Under the pieces are notes generated by a model, which was not told where the DNA came from, did not search any database, and saw nothing but the letters and a program-made list of their open reading frames with translations. Of a DNA stretch of 64,000 bases, positions 50,201 through 59,167 are shown piece by piece; the first letter of the stretch is position 1; the number at the start of each line of letters is the position of its first letter. The position numbers and the translations under genes are program-made. The stretch is from Phycisphaerae bacterium (GTDB lineage Bacteria > Planctomycetota > Phycisphaerae > Sedimentisphaerales > Anaerohalosphaeraceae): the NCBI GenBank assembly GCA_018052735.1, contig JAGPMT010000007.1, positions 1 to 64,000 on the forward strand, in the 5' to 3' direction.

Positions 50201-52709
50201 TGATATGGTACATCAGCGGTCCCTGGCTGCTTAATACCAAAAAAGCAGCAGCCGGCCATATCATATTCTGATAATTGCTGGCCGGCGACTCCTCATCATG
50301 GCTGTTGAACAGCGACAACGTCTGGCCGCCATAGGTCTTGTAAATAGCATTCAGATACCGGAGATTATCATTTAACCCCAAGGGGGCATCTGCCGGCTGG
50401 CCGCTGCGGATATGTTCGAGATTCTTGATCAGCGAATTGTACGGGGTGGTGCCCGATTTGATCATCCGTATTTCATTGCCGTGCCACTGTTCTGCGTAAA
50501 TAACTGTCGCGTGAGGAACTGCTTTCTGTATCCGATAACACATATACAGCAGCGGGATGTTCGGCTCTTCGGTTTTTCGCAAGTCCACCTGCTCAAATCC
50601 TTTTACTGTTACCTGCCCCAGCAGACGGGCAGTCCCCTCAAGCTGTTCAGAGATCGGGAAAACCGTATCAAATCCGTGGCCTACATCGATCCGCAGTCCG
50701 AAGCCTAACTGGGCCAGCTCAATGCCGATTTCGGCCAGCGCATCGACATTTTCAAAATCCCTCATATTGACCATAAAGCTGTCCAGCCATTCGCTCCATT
50801 CCCCATCCCAGCCGGCTCGGCGTACCAACTTGCCGTTTGAATCGGCAATATAGACCGGCATATGATAGGCAAAAGAGACATTGGCCCGCGAAAAGTGCGA
50901 CAGAACACACAGCAGAACCTTCATCCCCAGCTGGTCTGCTTTTTGACGCAGATAGAGCAGGGCTTCGATGCCCCCCAAGTCGCGCCGGACTGTCTTTCCG
51001 TCCCAGACGGAAAACACAGACGGATCAGGCCCTGCCTCGCCGGCCCAGCCCAGTTCCAGCGCCCCCAGCGGATACAGCCGTGTATACCCTTCGGCTCGAA
51101 TCGCTTCCAGCTGTTCGGCAATATCATAAAAGGTGCCGTATACATACATTCCATCTTCATTTTTTACCGGCTGATACTTGTCATCCAGCTGCAGATTAAA
51201 CGTATCCGCATAAAAGCTGAGAACCCGCTGGCCGCGTTCATCGGGTACAAATTTGATCAGGCCGTGCGAATTTTCATCCAGCTCCTCCCACTGCCACGAT
51301 GCGCCATTGTCATCGGAAATCTGCACGGCATAGTGAAGCCAACCGGTCCGGACAGGGAAAACGGCTGAAAATGCGATCATGGAACTGCCTTCAGCAGCAT
51401 CGTCCTGCTCCATTAAAATAGGATTTCTCCGCCGGCCGTTAGCATACCACAGAATTCGGGCTTTATATATTTTCCTGCCCGTTTGGCGGGCTTTCGGCAG
51501 GCAAATACGAACGGATGCCGGCTCGGTTCGGAAGACAGTGCGGTTGATTCGGCTGGGAGGAAAATGAAACGGACGCTCTGTTAGAATATCCGCCAACAGC
51601 CCGCTGACTTCAAGACAAATGGAACGGCACACCCCTTTGTCGGGGTGATTCCAGTAATACAGTGCTGCGTACAACAGACGAAGAGCCTGACGGGCGTTGT
51701 CTTTGCGGCGGATTTTTTTTGCCAGTTGGGAAATGGCTGTCCTGACTTTCTGCAAATCATCCGAAAGAAGCATCTCCTCCAGCACTGCCAAGGACGCATC
51801 GCTGGAATAGGCCTGACGCTCCTGCAGCCATCCGCGAATCCACCGGCCGTGATCATGGAAGATATCCGTTCTGACTTTTTTGAAAACAATAGATGTGCAG
51901 GCGAAGGAGGCGGCCATCGCATCTATTTTGTTCGAATCGCATATGCGAACCGCCTTCAGCAGCTTCGGATTCAATTCATACACAAAAACCACTGAATTGC
52001 TGTCTGTATAAAACCGCTTGAATCCGGTCAGAATCTTTTCTTGGGTCGCCTTGATCAGAAGATCCGATTGACAGGTGCGGACACAGCTTTGAAGGATTTG
52101 CCTGAGTTTCTGACGCGCCGAGGTCTGGGGCAAGCGCAGAGCTTCCTGCAGGAGCAGCTGCGTCTGAGGACTTTTAGCCAACCGGGTCCAAAAACGGTCC
52201 AGCAGCATAATCTCCTCAATCTGCATAAGCGTTTCCAGCCAGTCTGGCTCATCGAAAAGCGGCGCGTTTTCCTGCATTTCCTGAATCGTCGATTTGAGAA
52301 TATCCCGGTGGGCATCATAAAACCGCAGAGTGTGCATGCGCACCTGCGTGATATGCAGTTCAGGATTGCACCAGTGGTAAAGTGCTCTGTAAAGAATGCC
52401 CATCAGCATCCGATGCCGATGCGGCAGGCGTCGTTTTTCGACGGTCAACAAAGCAGCATTCATCAGGATATCATGCGGAAGCAGGGAAGCCGTGCCGGCG
52501 GCAGAATCTGTAATCCGCACCTGCACCCTCTTGTTGATCAGCATGCGATACAAAGTCTTGGATTCCTGCTTAATGAGGGACAGTATTTCCTTTAAGGCGG
52601 TAGTCAGGATAAGCAGCTGATCAGAAGGAAGTTTTTGAAGGGATGTTTCAGAGCAGGTGAATTTCACGCTGTCGGAAGCATCATAGTGAAATACAATCAG
52701 TACATCCAT
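47202..52709 (-). CDS. Giant alpha-amylase-type (GH13) + glycogen synthase-type (GT5) fusion protein
   Basis: This is one continuous frame of 1835 residues. The first 400 residues are helical with no recognised domain. A beta-rich section (about 400-490) resembles a carbohydrate-associated module. Residues about 515-1000 form a GH13 barrel with an intact triad: nucleophile D675 in FGLRIDVGHGF, acid/base E740 in VIYAEQW, and D805 in FNSHDEES. Residues about 1145-1700 form a GT5 module with the phosphate-site variant GTAGGVGIYTTD (1161-1172), HNPHPS, and the pair E1616/E1624 in GEPCGISQQEAHAGGTPVI. The last 100 residues are helical, repeat-like. No signal peptide or membrane segment is visible, so it should be cytoplasmic. 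The order GH13-GT5 is that of fungal alpha-1,3-glucan synthase; here it lacks the membrane part. It converges with lpxI, overlapping by 27 bases. Confidence 0.8.
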   Translation of the reverse strand: MDVLIVFHYDASDSVKFTCSETSLQKLPSDQLLILTTALKEILSLIKQESKTLYRMLINKRVQVRITDSAAGTASLLPHDILMNAALLTVEKRRLPHRHRMLMGILYRALYHWCNPELHITQVRMHTLRFYDAHRDILKSTIQEMQENAPLFDEPDWLETLMQIEEIMLLDRFWTRLAKSPQTQLLLQEALRLPQTSARQKLRQILQSCVRTCQSDLLIKATQEKILTGFKRFYTDSNSVVFVYELNPKLLKAVRICDSNKIDAMAASFACTSIVFKKVRTDIFHDHGRWIRGWLQERQAYSSDASLAVLEEMLLSDDLQKVRTAISQLAKKIRRKDNARQALRLLYAALYYWNHPDKGVCRSICLEVSGLLADILTERPFHFPPSRINRTVFRTEPASVRICLPKARQTGRKIYKARILWYANGRRRNPILMEQDDAAEGSSMIAFSAVFPVRTGWLHYAVQISDDNGASWQWEELDENSHGLIKFVPDERGQRVLSFYADTFNLQLDDKYQPVKNEDGMYVYGTFYDIAEQLEAIRAEGYTRLYPLGALELGWAGEAGPDPSVFSVWDGKTVRRDLGGIEALLYLRQKADQLGMKVLLCVLSHFSRANVSFAYHMPVYIADSNGKLVRRAGWDGEWSEWLDSFMVNMRDFENVDALAEIGIELAQLGFGLRIDVGHGFDTVFPISEQLEGTARLLGQVTVKGFEQVDLRKTEEPNIPLLYMCYRIQKAVPHATVIYAEQWHGNEIRMIKSGTTPYNSLIKNLEHIRSGQPADAPLGLNDNLRYLNAIYKTYGGQTLSLFNSHDEESPASNYQNMIWPAAAFLVLSSQGPLMYHISRLGGASAGSMQQRFDEAYTECWKHWVNNRFGHPWHEENKARWRILTAYPILYGFGKYLRGLFAFVEQYPALVRGEVIPLNTQNGRIAAFLRAYKDHLFLCVFNFPASHAEGQQAVPRRFNFLLCNAFDRSPLEQIRPDSIYEITERYNNTEGRSRRARKEFWWGNELIHLGFGGTLGPVSSHVFELIDKSDRVSRHQMMLDSFVRYPLYGKQDRVRYTYVARIIAGIADEAPHSFEAFAEYFVLLATWIDHKRKLGLNVLTSLLAEISEDNAQRRTAIIHFLMRIAVNEGNQFETAVCQSAADILHGMNLGTIVLVSPESHYSGTAGGVGIYTTDIADVLSELGFHIVVVTPLYESLRDKILKTYTPRYDGYSFAIHFPEFDEASQSIRTNTSPDIVNILRSQILRYKHGKHVRVEVLYLENGKYLDAPYGGQTGEDKLRRARVLSQGALEALRAYNYYPAIIQMNEWPTWLVGAYLRRWTDYNTDPHFDNTRVVGMMHNPHPSYSIRLAEANTFRRYYYCRVLGLEAHSDICLNPSGPFCQQIDLTYLMLKTSDHIGTVSRAMKRRILDEPQVFGYADLFRQMEAEGRFFGRRNGFNMAARQRFWFSCKKSILETYDHAARKRLFAKYTRAKLLAKRAFQTDPAIRLTPDDDTHHHVIFSMLHRISKQKGFELLVDWKAYQDKGNRWITYEPWKMMGPTVLEYFLNCDSRIQFVICGRVEDSWDGRRFDMHFRRIASMPEYRGRFAYYPEGTLPASLYRNVYVGSQFFVMPSGGEVGEPCGISQQEAHAGGTPVIAHHQDGLIRTVCDADFGDTESPPNGIKFSGFNGESLLTAMLDAVEIYFNGRRLHYLDKKGQPRKLRYSDLSYNAFTTDHRWLRLLRDYIQTYCMMANVHLPDHIDAVRFAADAQGVSDHELPDLVLKKGMKVEYVIHCLAEALAAPVSSVRTAAQNCLERLYRVLGDEVTAILKKRIDKNESSLEAEVLGRLLESMTTFGAG

Positions 52710-52881
52710 ACATCTTCCAGGCGTTATTAAACCGTTTCCTATCTATGCCGCGTGCTGAAACACTTTTTAGTCTGCTGTGTCCGATTGTAAACTGTTAGCA
52801 GCAGAAAAACAAGAGTTTTTTAGTTTTTCGATAGAGATTGTCCTTCAAAGGCAATTATTGCAGGCAAGGCGGAACAAGATT

Positions 52882-54171
52882 CTATTCATGACGTAGAGAT
52901 TCGATAGGATCCATATTGGCCGCCTGATAAGCAGGATACAATCCAAAGGTTAATCCAATCCCCGCCGATATTCCAAAGGACAGCAGCAGGGCTTGCAGCG
53001 TAATCACCGTAGGCATATTGCTGAAGATGGTTACAAGAATAGGAATGCACGTGCCTACGAACATTCCCAGCAGTCCGCCGATAAGGGTCAAAAGGATGGT
53101 TTCCGACAGAAACTGGATCACAATATCTTTCTTGCGGGCGCCGAGAGCACGGCGTATGCCGATTTCGCGCGTTCGCTCACTGACGGTCGCCAGCATAATA
53201 TTCATAATCCCGATTCCGCCAACCAGCAGCGAAATGGCCGCAATAGAGCCCAGCACAATGCTGAAGATCCGCTTGGTGCGAGCGGCCTCCCGGAGAAGTT
53301 CAAGCGGAACAATAATTTGATAATCTTTTTTCTTGTGGTACTGCTCCAGCAGAGAAGCCAGTACATCCCGGGTAGGAAGAACACGCTCCATCGAAGGCAC
53401 TTTAATGGTAATTTCGCTTAATTCGATCCGCTCCCCGCTGGCTCCGCTTGTACCGCCGAATTGAATTTGCGTCTCGCCGAAGCGGCTTTTCATCGTTGCC
53501 AGCGGGATATAGACATAGCCGCTGACTCCGCCGCCCTGCGAGGTGCGACTGACAGCAGCCGGCTCTTCTGCTTTTGCGGAGGTATCCTTGACAATCCCGA
53601 CAACGGTGTAGTATTCACCGGCAATCTTCAGCTCCTGCCCAATGGGATCATCGTAGCGAAACAGCAGTTCCTGAACCGTTTCATCAATAACGCAGACGGC
53701 CTGACTGTAGTGCATATCAATAGGCGTCAGAAAGCGCCCTCTGCGGACTTCGATCGGGGCTAATTCAGGATACCAAGCCACCGTGCCGACAGCCTCTGCA
53801 GTAATACGGCGGTTCAGATACTGCGTCTGCTGCGGCAGCCGCCGGACAGGCACTACCACTTGGGCATCCGGAATGGTATCCCGAAACCGCTCTGCGTCAT
53901 CATACCGCAGGCCGTATTCCCGAATTGTCTGCTGGCTTGCATCGGCCACTTCGATATCCGGGGGCTTAACCGTTTTGAGTATAATGTTGGTGCTGCCCAG
54001 ACGGGAAATCTGCTCCTGCGCTTCCCGGCTTGCGCCTTCCCCAATGGCCAGCATCGCGATAACACTGGCTACACCGAATACAATACCCAGCGTCGTCAGA
54101 CCAGACCGCAGGCGGTGCATCCACAGACTTCGCAAACTGATTTGCAGCAGAGCCAGAATTTCCGAAATCAT
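52882..54171 (-). CDS. MacB-like ABC transporter permease (FtsX superfamily)
   Basis: This 429-residue permease has an N-terminal membrane helix (LRSGLTTLGIVFGVASVIAMLAIGEG), a large periplasmic MacB_PCD-type domain (about 45-275), and a C-terminal FtsX part with three helices, including IGIMNIMLATVSERTREIGIRRALGARKKDI and LIGGLLGMFVG. Together with the ATPase and adaptor genes beside it, it forms a MacAB-type exporter that pushes substrate from the periplasm through an outer-membrane channel. The substrate is unknown. The ATPase gene overlaps it by four bases. The gene is last of the four-gene operon. Confidence 0.92.
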   Translation of the reverse strand: MISEILALLQISLRSLWMHRLRSGLTTLGIVFGVASVIAMLAIGEGASREAQEQISRLGSTNIILKTVKPPDIEVADASQQTIREYGLRYDDAERFRDTIPDAQVVVPVRRLPQQTQYLNRRITAEAVGTVAWYPELAPIEVRRGRFLTPIDMHYSQAVCVIDETVQELLFRYDDPIGQELKIAGEYYTVVGIVKDTSAKAEEPAAVSRTSQGGGVSGYVYIPLATMKSRFGETQIQFGGTSGASGERIELSEITIKVPSMERVLPTRDVLASLLEQYHKKKDYQIIVPLELLREAARTKRIFSIVLGSIAAISLLVGGIGIMNIMLATVSERTREIGIRRALGARKKDIVIQFLSETILLTLIGGLLGMFVGTCIPILVTIFSNMPTVITLQALLLSFGISAGIGLTFGLYPAYQAANMDPIESLRHE

Positions 54172-54902
54172 CCGCCCCCCTTTCCATTTCGGACTTCCCG
54201 TTCAATCCGTCCGTCGCGCAGATGAATCGCACGATGCGTGCGTGCTGCAACATACTCATCGTGGGTTACCACAATGATCGTCTTGCCCTGAGCATTCAAT
54301 TCATCCAGCATAACCAGAATTTCCCTGCCGCTCTGGGTGTCCAGATTTCCGGTCGGTTCGTCGGCCAGAATAATCAGAGGATCATTGGCCAGTGCCCGCG
54401 CAATGGCTACGCGCTGCTGCTGGCCGCCGCTGAGCTCATAAGGCCGATGCTTGAGGCGTTCGCCCAGTCCGACTCGCTGGGCCAATGCGATGGCCCGCTG
54501 CCGGCTTTCGGATTTGGGGATGCGCTGATAATACATCGCCACTTCAATGTTTTCGATAATGTTCAGCTGCCGGATCAGATTGAAAGACTGAAAAATAAAT
54601 CCAATCTGCTTGCCGCGGACTTGGGACAGCTGGTTATCATCCATCATCGACACATCATGACTGCCCAGCAGATAACGCCCGCTGGTGGGCTTATCCAAGC
54701 AGCCCAGAATATTCAGCAGGGTCGATTTGCCTGAACCGCTCGGCCCCATAATGGCAACATACTCTCCCTGACAAAATGTAATATCCAATCCCCTCAGGAC
54801 CGGCAGTTCCAATGCCCCGATCTGGTAGGACTTATGGAGATTCTCAATTTGTACAACCGGCTGGCCCTTGGGGGGGCTGTCAGGCACATTCTGGCGAATC
54901 AT
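54168..54902 (-). CDS. MacB/LolD-like ABC transporter ATP-binding protein
   Basis: This is a 244-residue ATPase that powers the adjoining permease. Walker A is [12 protein letters not shown], the signature is [17 protein letters not shown], and Walker B is [13 protein letters not shown], followed by the [13 protein letters not shown]-type H-loop. The MacB/LolD/FtsE subfamily is indicated by [18 protein letters not shown] and [10 protein letters not shown]. In E. coli MacB the ATPase and permease are one polypeptide; here they are separate. It overlaps both neighbours by four bases. Confidence 0.93.
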   Translation of the reverse strand: MIRQNVPDSPPKGQPVVQIENLHKSYQIGALELPVLRGLDITFCQGEYVAIMGPSGSGKSTLLNILGCLDKPTSGRYLLGSHDVSMMDDNQLSQVRGKQIGFIFQSFNLIRQLNIIENIEVAMYYQRIPKSESRQRAIALAQRVGLGERLKHRPYELSGGQQQRVAIARALANDPLIILADEPTGNLDTQSGREILVMLDELNAQGKTIIVVTHDEYVAARTHRAIHLRDGRIEREVRNGKGGG

Positions 54903-56887
54903 GGATTCTGTTCTCCCAATCCGCCGGGCTGGCGCCGTCCCTGTCTCATCATCTCACTGGCAGCCGCTTCCCTCTCCTGAGCATCGACAAAGCCGTCCTG
55001 ATTTGTATCCAGCCGCTGGAGAAACATCCGTGCCCGTTCAGGCGCTTCATCGGCCAGACTGATTTTCCCGTCGCCGTTGGTGTCCATCTCCATAAACCGG
55101 TCCGCCGGATTGCCTGCCCTTTCTCCGCCCTCTCGGCGCATTTGCCGGCGGCCGGACGGCATTTCCTCTGAACCGCTTCTGTCCGGCATGAATTCACGCC
55201 GCTGCTGCGGGTCAGCTGCGGTCGCCGCCGGCTGGGACTGCGAAGAGTCCGCCGGCTGCTCAGAGACAGCCGCTACAGGCTGCATCTCATCTGATTTGGC
55301 CGCTTCAGCCAACAGTCTCGGCGGATTCAGGAGAACCCGCTGGCCCTCCTGAAGGCCATCCACCACTTCAACAAAACGGTCATTAAACGCACCGGTCTGA
55401 ATGGGCCGTTCCTTGGGCTGGCCGCCGTCCATCACATAACAGACTTTTCGCCCCCCGCGTGTGGCAACGCACTGGACCGGAATGCTGATTACATTTTCCA
55501 GCTGGGCAATAATAATCTCAACTTGCGCGCTCATTCCCGGCTTTATCTGATCGCTGACATTTTCAATGCTGACAACCGTCGAATAGACTTTCAGATCCGG
55601 ATTGCCGAAAAACGCCTGAGGATCGGGCAGCGGGGCTATTTTCTGCACCTTTCCGGTAAATACCTTGTCGGGCTGGGCATCCACGACAATGCGCACCGGC
55701 TGTCCGACACGCACTTTGTCCACATTCGTTTCATGGACCTTCACTTCCACATCTTTTTCAGCAGCGTTGGTTACCGTCATAATCAGTTCGCGCTCGCGAA
55801 CGGCCTGCCCAACCTCGATATATGTCCGCGTTCCGCCGTATCGTCCGCCTCTGTCACTGGATGCATAGATAACCAGCCCCGGAGCCGTTGCCCGAACCGT
55901 GCAGACTTCAAGCTGCCGGCGGATACGCTCCAGACGCTCCTTATTCAGCAGATAAGTGGCTTCTGAACTGTTCAGCCGTGCCTCGGCCTGCGCCAGCCGG
56001 GATCTTGCCTGAGCATAAATGCGTTCAAGCTGCCGCTCGGCCTCCAGATAATCACTGAACAATTTCTGTGCATCCTTGGGGAATTCATACTGCTCAAACA
56101 GATCCAGAGATGTCTGCGCCTGTTCCCAGGAGACTTTTAAACGCTGCACTTTAAGCCGGTCTGCATCCAAATCCGAACGCGACACATAGGATTTCTCAAA
56201 AAGCTTCTCGGTCCAGCCCAAATCTGTGTTGGCACGTCTGTACTCCTCTTCGGCCAGACGAATATCCGCTGTGAGCTTCCGATAATTCTGAAGCGACTGG
56301 CCGCCCAGCTGATTGGGATCCCGGATTAAGTCGGTAATGACAGGCATTTCCCCCGTCGCTTTGTACTGCTCAATAAGCCGGTTGGCCATCTGCTCTCCAA
56401 GATATTTCTGCAGATCCATCCGGGCAAACTTGACATTCATCAGACCCTGCTGAATGTCAGAATCATTTTGATTTTTCTGAATCGTTAACGCTTCTTTCGC
56501 TTCTGTGTAGTTGGCCTCTGCTGAATTAAACGTTATTTCCTGCTGGTTGACATTATCCCGGAGCTCCGATGAATCCAGCTCGACCAAGACTCGGCCGTTC
56601 TGGACATCCTCTTCTGTAATATAGGTGCCCTCAGGAACCAGGCTGACGATCGTGGTGGAACCTTCCACCTGTGACTTGATTTCCATGGCGTTGCGGGCTT
56701 TGATGGTACCGCTTTCGGTCACGCTCATAATCAGATTGCCGCGGGCGGCGGTATAGGTGCTGAGCATAGCGCTGTCGACGGCCGAATCTCCGCCGCGGAA
56801 GCGATAGGCCGCATAAGCCGCAAGAACAATGCCAGCAACAACTGCAATTAAAAGAATTTTTTGTCTGTTTCTTCCAGTGATTCCCAT
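54899..56887 (-). CDS. MacA/HlyD-type periplasmic adaptor with C-terminal EF-hand pair
   Basis: This adaptor links the inner-membrane exporter to the TolC channel. An N-terminal helix (ILLIAVVAGIVLAAYAAYRF) anchors it. Lipoyl halves, a long coiled-coil hairpin (about 105-330) and the beta-barrel section (VEVKVHETNVDKVRVGQPVRIVVDAQPDKVFTGKV) follow in order. After a Gln/Ser/Pro-rich linker (about 540-595) two EF-hand loops occur at the C terminus: DTNGDGKISLAD (602-613) and DTNQDGFVDAQE (627-638), both with the acidic 1, 3, 5 and 12 positions. Ordinary MacA is about 370 residues. The calcium-binding tail is unusual for this family. The start overlaps the TolC-like gene by 40 bases. Confidence 0.88.
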   Translation of the reverse strand: MGITGRNRQKILLIAVVAGIVLAAYAAYRFRGGDSAVDSAMLSTYTAARGNLIMSVTESGTIKARNAMEIKSQVEGSTTIVSLVPEGTYITEEDVQNGRVLVELDSSELRDNVNQQEITFNSAEANYTEAKEALTIQKNQNDSDIQQGLMNVKFARMDLQKYLGEQMANRLIEQYKATGEMPVITDLIRDPNQLGGQSLQNYRKLTADIRLAEEEYRRANTDLGWTEKLFEKSYVSRSDLDADRLKVQRLKVSWEQAQTSLDLFEQYEFPKDAQKLFSDYLEAERQLERIYAQARSRLAQAEARLNSSEATYLLNKERLERIRRQLEVCTVRATAPGLVIYASSDRGGRYGGTRTYIEVGQAVRERELIMTVTNAAEKDVEVKVHETNVDKVRVGQPVRIVVDAQPDKVFTGKVQKIAPLPDPQAFFGNPDLKVYSTVVSIENVSDQIKPGMSAQVEIIIAQLENVISIPVQCVATRGGRKVCYVMDGGQPKERPIQTGAFNDRFVEVVDGLQEGQRVLLNPPRLLAEAAKSDEMQPVAAVSEQPADSSQSQPAATAADPQQRREFMPDRSGSEEMPSGRRQMRREGGERAGNPADRFMEMDTNGDGKISLADEAPERARMFLQRLDTNQDGFVDAQEREAAASEMMRQGRRQPGGLGEQNP

Positions 56888-58479
56888 AATCCATCCGGCT
56901 TAACGTTTAACAGTTCAATATCACGATAAAAGTTCAATTTGGCCAGCATATAATTCACCAGCGTTGACGTCGTATCATTCTGTGCCGAAAGCAGAGAATC
57001 CTGTGATTCCAAGAGGTCACGGGATTGGGCACGTCCGGCCTGCAGAAGCATGGTTGTACTGTTGACGCGTTCTTGAGCCAGTTCCAGACTGATTTTTTGG
57101 ATTTCGTAGCGGCGAGCAGCCTCTATCAGCTGGTTGTAGGCATTCCGCACATCCAGCTTGACCTGATCGACGGTCTGTTCATAGTCGCGCTGGGCCTGTA
57201 AAGCAGAAATCAGGGCCTGCCGGTATTCTGCTGCTTCGGCCTTTTTGTCAAGCGGCAAATCCATTGTCAGCCCGGCGCTGTAGGTGCCCTCATCAAATTG
57301 AAGACGATACCACTGATCGGTTTCTGACGAAGGAGACCGGACATTGCTGATGCCGGCATTCAAATCCAGCCGGGCACGCAGCCGGTCAGCGGCAACTTTC
57401 ACTTTGCGGCGGGCATCGTCTACGCTGTCCAATGCTGTGGCTATATCCAAACGGTTTTGAAGCGCCAATTGAACCGCTTCATCAACGGGGAAATTGGGTT
57501 CGGCTATCTTCATCGCCTTTAAACCGGCTAATTCATTGGGATCCAGTTCAATGTCGGCATCGACCGGCAGGGCCAGTGTCAGCTTGAAATTATCGAGCGC
57601 ATACTGATAGGATCGCTGGGCTTCGGCCAAACGGTCTCGGGCCTGCAGCATCCGCTGCTCGGTCTGATCCGCTTGCATTTGCGCCAGCTTGCCTGCCTGT
57701 GCCTTCAGGGATGCTTCTTCATAAGCCGCTCGAAGGCTGGCATAGTTGCTTTGGGCATTTTTAACGCTGTCCTGCGATTGAAGGGTTTGAAGATAACCGC
57801 GGACAATCGAGACGACAAACTCCTTGCGGTACCGGCTGAACCTGCGGATTTGGTACAGAACCCGTCTTTCGGATTGTGTGAGATTTTCCTGAACAATCTC
57901 TTTCCCACCGCCGCGCATCAGAGGTTTAGAGATGCTGGCGCTTAAAACCGAACCCAGCGAGGTTCGCGGGCTGCCGGTGAGAAACTGCATCCAGTCTATT
58001 GCCAGACTGCTGCCGATCTGTGTTCCATCCGCCAGAAGCTGATTAAAACCGACCCGCCCTCCTGCATCCACAGATTCATCCGATGCCGAGCGGGCATAGC
58101 CGCCGTCGATTGTGCCAAACCACTGCCTTACATAATTATGCCGTTCCAGCGACAACGACAATGCAGAATTGTACAAATCCTCCTTGTTTCTCTGGTACGT
58201 CCGGCTGCGGGCAGTGGCTATCGCGACGGCCTGAGCCAGCGACAGACGGCCGGAAGGCATCCAGTTCGGATCAACAATGACATCATTGGGGTCCGGCTGG
58301 ACATCGGCAATACGATAGTTGGCCTTGACCCCATGTTCAGGACGCCATTTTTCATCGAGAATAGTATACACTTCCTCGTCTGTCTTGGCTTTATAGTCTT
58401 CAGCTGTTTTACAGCCGAATAAGCCGCTCAACAAACAAAGCAGTCCAATCCGCAGATACAATCGCTTCTTTCTGGCCAA
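56848..58479 (-). CDS. TolC-family outer-membrane efflux lipoprotein
   Basis: This 543-residue outer-membrane channel protein starts at a TTG. Its N-terminal signal has a lipobox (CLLSGLFGCK, cysteine 23), so it should be lipidated, as NodT-type and some TolC-like proteins are. Two helical OEP repeats are apparent, rich in Gln/Ala/Leu/Arg (for example LRAAYEEASLKAQAGKLAQMQADQTEQRML and LIEAARRYEIQKISLELAQERVNSTTMLLQAGRAQSRDLLESQDSLLSAQND). It is the first gene of the four-gene MacAB-TolC-type operon. The start follows TGGGGCTTTAAT. Confidence 0.88.
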   Translation of the reverse strand: MARKKRLYLRIGLLCLLSGLFGCKTAEDYKAKTDEEVYTILDEKWRPEHGVKANYRIADVQPDPNDVIVDPNWMPSGRLSLAQAVAIATARSRTYQRNKEDLYNSALSLSLERHNYVRQWFGTIDGGYARSASDESVDAGGRVGFNQLLADGTQIGSSLAIDWMQFLTGSPRTSLGSVLSASISKPLMRGGGKEIVQENLTQSERRVLYQIRRFSRYRKEFVVSIVRGYLQTLQSQDSVKNAQSNYASLRAAYEEASLKAQAGKLAQMQADQTEQRMLQARDRLAEAQRSYQYALDNFKLTLALPVDADIELDPNELAGLKAMKIAEPNFPVDEAVQLALQNRLDIATALDSVDDARRKVKVAADRLRARLDLNAGISNVRSPSSETDQWYRLQFDEGTYSAGLTMDLPLDKKAEAAEYRQALISALQAQRDYEQTVDQVKLDVRNAYNQLIEAARRYEIQKISLELAQERVNSTTMLLQAGRAQSRDLLESQDSLLSAQNDTTSTLVNYMLAKLNFYRDIELLNVKPDGLWESLEETDKKFF

Positions 58480-58573
58480 ATTAAAGCCCCACTGTAAAAG
58501 TAACTATCCTATTCTGTTTAATTAAAACAGAGATTTTTATTCCTGATTCTCCGTGAAAGTCATTAGAAAGCAC

Positions 58574-58589
58574 CAAGATACCCATCTTG
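58574..58589. repeat. Inverted repeat upstream of the exporter operon
   Basis: CAAGAT-ACCC-ATCTTG is a 6-bp inverted repeat 95 bases before the TolC-like start. A related half-site ATCTTGG occurs near 58633. It could be an operator of the exporter operon, but no clear -35/-10 pair was found beside it. Confidence 0.3.
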
Positions 58590-58681
58590 ATATGGCCAAA
58601 AACGTATATAACATTAATTATATTGCACTCTATCTTGGTTACATACAGAAATGAATTTTTTCCGATACTTTCACCTAACCA

Positions 58682-59164
58682 TTATTGATTCATACCAAAA
58701 ATTTTCAGCCAGATATCCGTTTCCCGTTTGGACAAACCGCCCCGTTTCTGGGATGGTTCTGGCATCGGTTTGTTTGCTGCTTTTTCCAATTGTCGGAGCA
58801 AAGCTATCCAGAAAGCAGTTGCCGTTACAGCCGCGGCCTTACGTTTGGCGGCAGCAGCACGAAGACGGCGGTCTGAACTCACGACAACAAGTCTTTTGGG
58901 AGCTGTATTGTCCAATATCATATCTTCAATAATATCATCCGCCTCCTTTTTGGAACCCGAAAAATGCACTTCAAGATAACGCATTCCCTCAAAAGCACTT
59001 TTATCAGCTGGACCAATGCCGTCGAATATAATAGACCCGCGCTGACGAATACTGCTGAGAAAATCGGAAATAGCCCGGCACAACTGGACATCGGAAAAAG
59101 ACGCAAATTCTTCCATTTTCTGAACTGCACGCAGAAGGTTATACCCATCAAATAAATAGGGCAC
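58682..59164 (-). CDS. YacP-like NYN domain ribonuclease
   Basis: This 160-residue protein starts at a GTG with a good GGAGG site eight bases before it, inside the end of pyrC. The NYN fold is shown by YLFDGYNLLRAVQKM (first acidic residue), GSIIFDGIGPADKSAF, the SGSKKEADDIIEDMI block and RLVVVSSDRRLRAAAAKRKA. This matches the YacP/Rae1 group, endonucleases that act on mRNA in the ribosome or on structured RNA. It ends the pyrR-pyrB-pyrC run with a three-base gap to pyrC, so it is probably in that operon, though a functional link is not clear. Confidence 0.85.
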   Translation of the reverse strand: MPYLFDGYNLLRAVQKMEEFASFSDVQLCRAISDFLSSIRQRGSIIFDGIGPADKSAFEGMRYLEVHFSGSKKEADDIIEDMILDNTAPKRLVVVSSDRRLRAAAAKRKAAAVTATAFWIALLRQLEKAANKPMPEPSQKRGGLSKRETDIWLKIFGMNQ

Positions 59165-59167
59165 GGC

